Part shown: in pieces, positions 6,232-6,232 of the stretch
How the letters are laid out: each line of letters starts with the position of its first letter
Numbering within the stretch: position 1 is the stretch's first letter
Assembly (NCBI GenBank): GCA_903870955.1
Contig: CAIQEX010000472.1
Span: 1 to 6,232, forward strand
Length of the DNA: 6,232 nucleotides
Direction of reading: 5' to 3'
DNA from: an uncultured beta proteobacterium
GTDB lineage: Bacteria > Pseudomonadota > Gammaproteobacteria > Burkholderiales > Burkholderiaceae_C
Position numbers and translations under genes: made by a program
Notes under the pieces: generated by a model
What the model was told of the DNA's origin: nothing
The model's database searches: none
Seen by the model: only the letters and a program-made list of their open reading frames with translations

Positions 6232-6232
6232 G

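Noticed and set aside
1..6232. Mobile element, CRISPR array, tRNA or defence system
   Set aside because: No repeat-spacer pattern, transposase or integrase motif, cloverleaf, or defence-type domain was found on either strand; gene order and composition look like normal chromosome.

Overview
The window looks like ordinary chromosome from a betaproteobacterium, most likely a Comamonadaceae-type Burkholderiales. This is inferred from the moderately high GC, the protein flavour, and the mix of a DUF3422 membrane protein, a glutathione-dependent alcohol dehydrogenase, an OYE-family reductase and a large hybrid kinase. No marker gene fixes the genus. I see no rRNA, tRNA, CRISPR array, insertion sequence, integrase or phage gene.

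Layout, left to right. (1) The C-terminal 85 codons of a class III alcohol dehydrogenase / S-(hydroxymethyl)glutathione dehydrogenase (+), cut by the left edge. (2) A complete DUF3422 membrane-anchored protein of unknown function (-), convergent with the dehydrogenase; the two stop codons abut with no spacer. (3) A 107-bp divergent intergenic region with weak promoter-like boxes and a short palindrome. (4) A complete Old Yellow Enzyme family ene-reductase (+). (5) A strong 14-pair hairpin with a T-rich tail, read as its terminator. (6) A 218-residue protein I do not recognise (+), with a helical N-terminus, an Ala/Pro/Lys linker and a probable winged-helix C-terminus. (7) A LysE/RhtB-family amino-acid exporter (+), 44 nt downstream. 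(8) The C-terminal part of a hybrid sensor kinase (-): ATPase, REC, REC, HPt. It converges on the exporter so tightly that both genes share one TTAA for their stop codons. Its reading frame meets an in-frame TAA one codon upstream of the first possible start, at the extreme right edge, and no dimerization/H-box domain is visible.

Functionally this is a string of small, mostly unrelated units. The dehydrogenase handles formaldehyde adducts and the OYE reduces activated alkenes, so the left half has a loose detoxification flavour, but nothing shows co-regulation. The unknown protein and the exporter may share a transcript. The best candidates for new biology are the unknown linker plus winged-helix protein, the hairpin sitting just before it, and the DUF3422 protein. 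I found no convincing multi-gene novel system.
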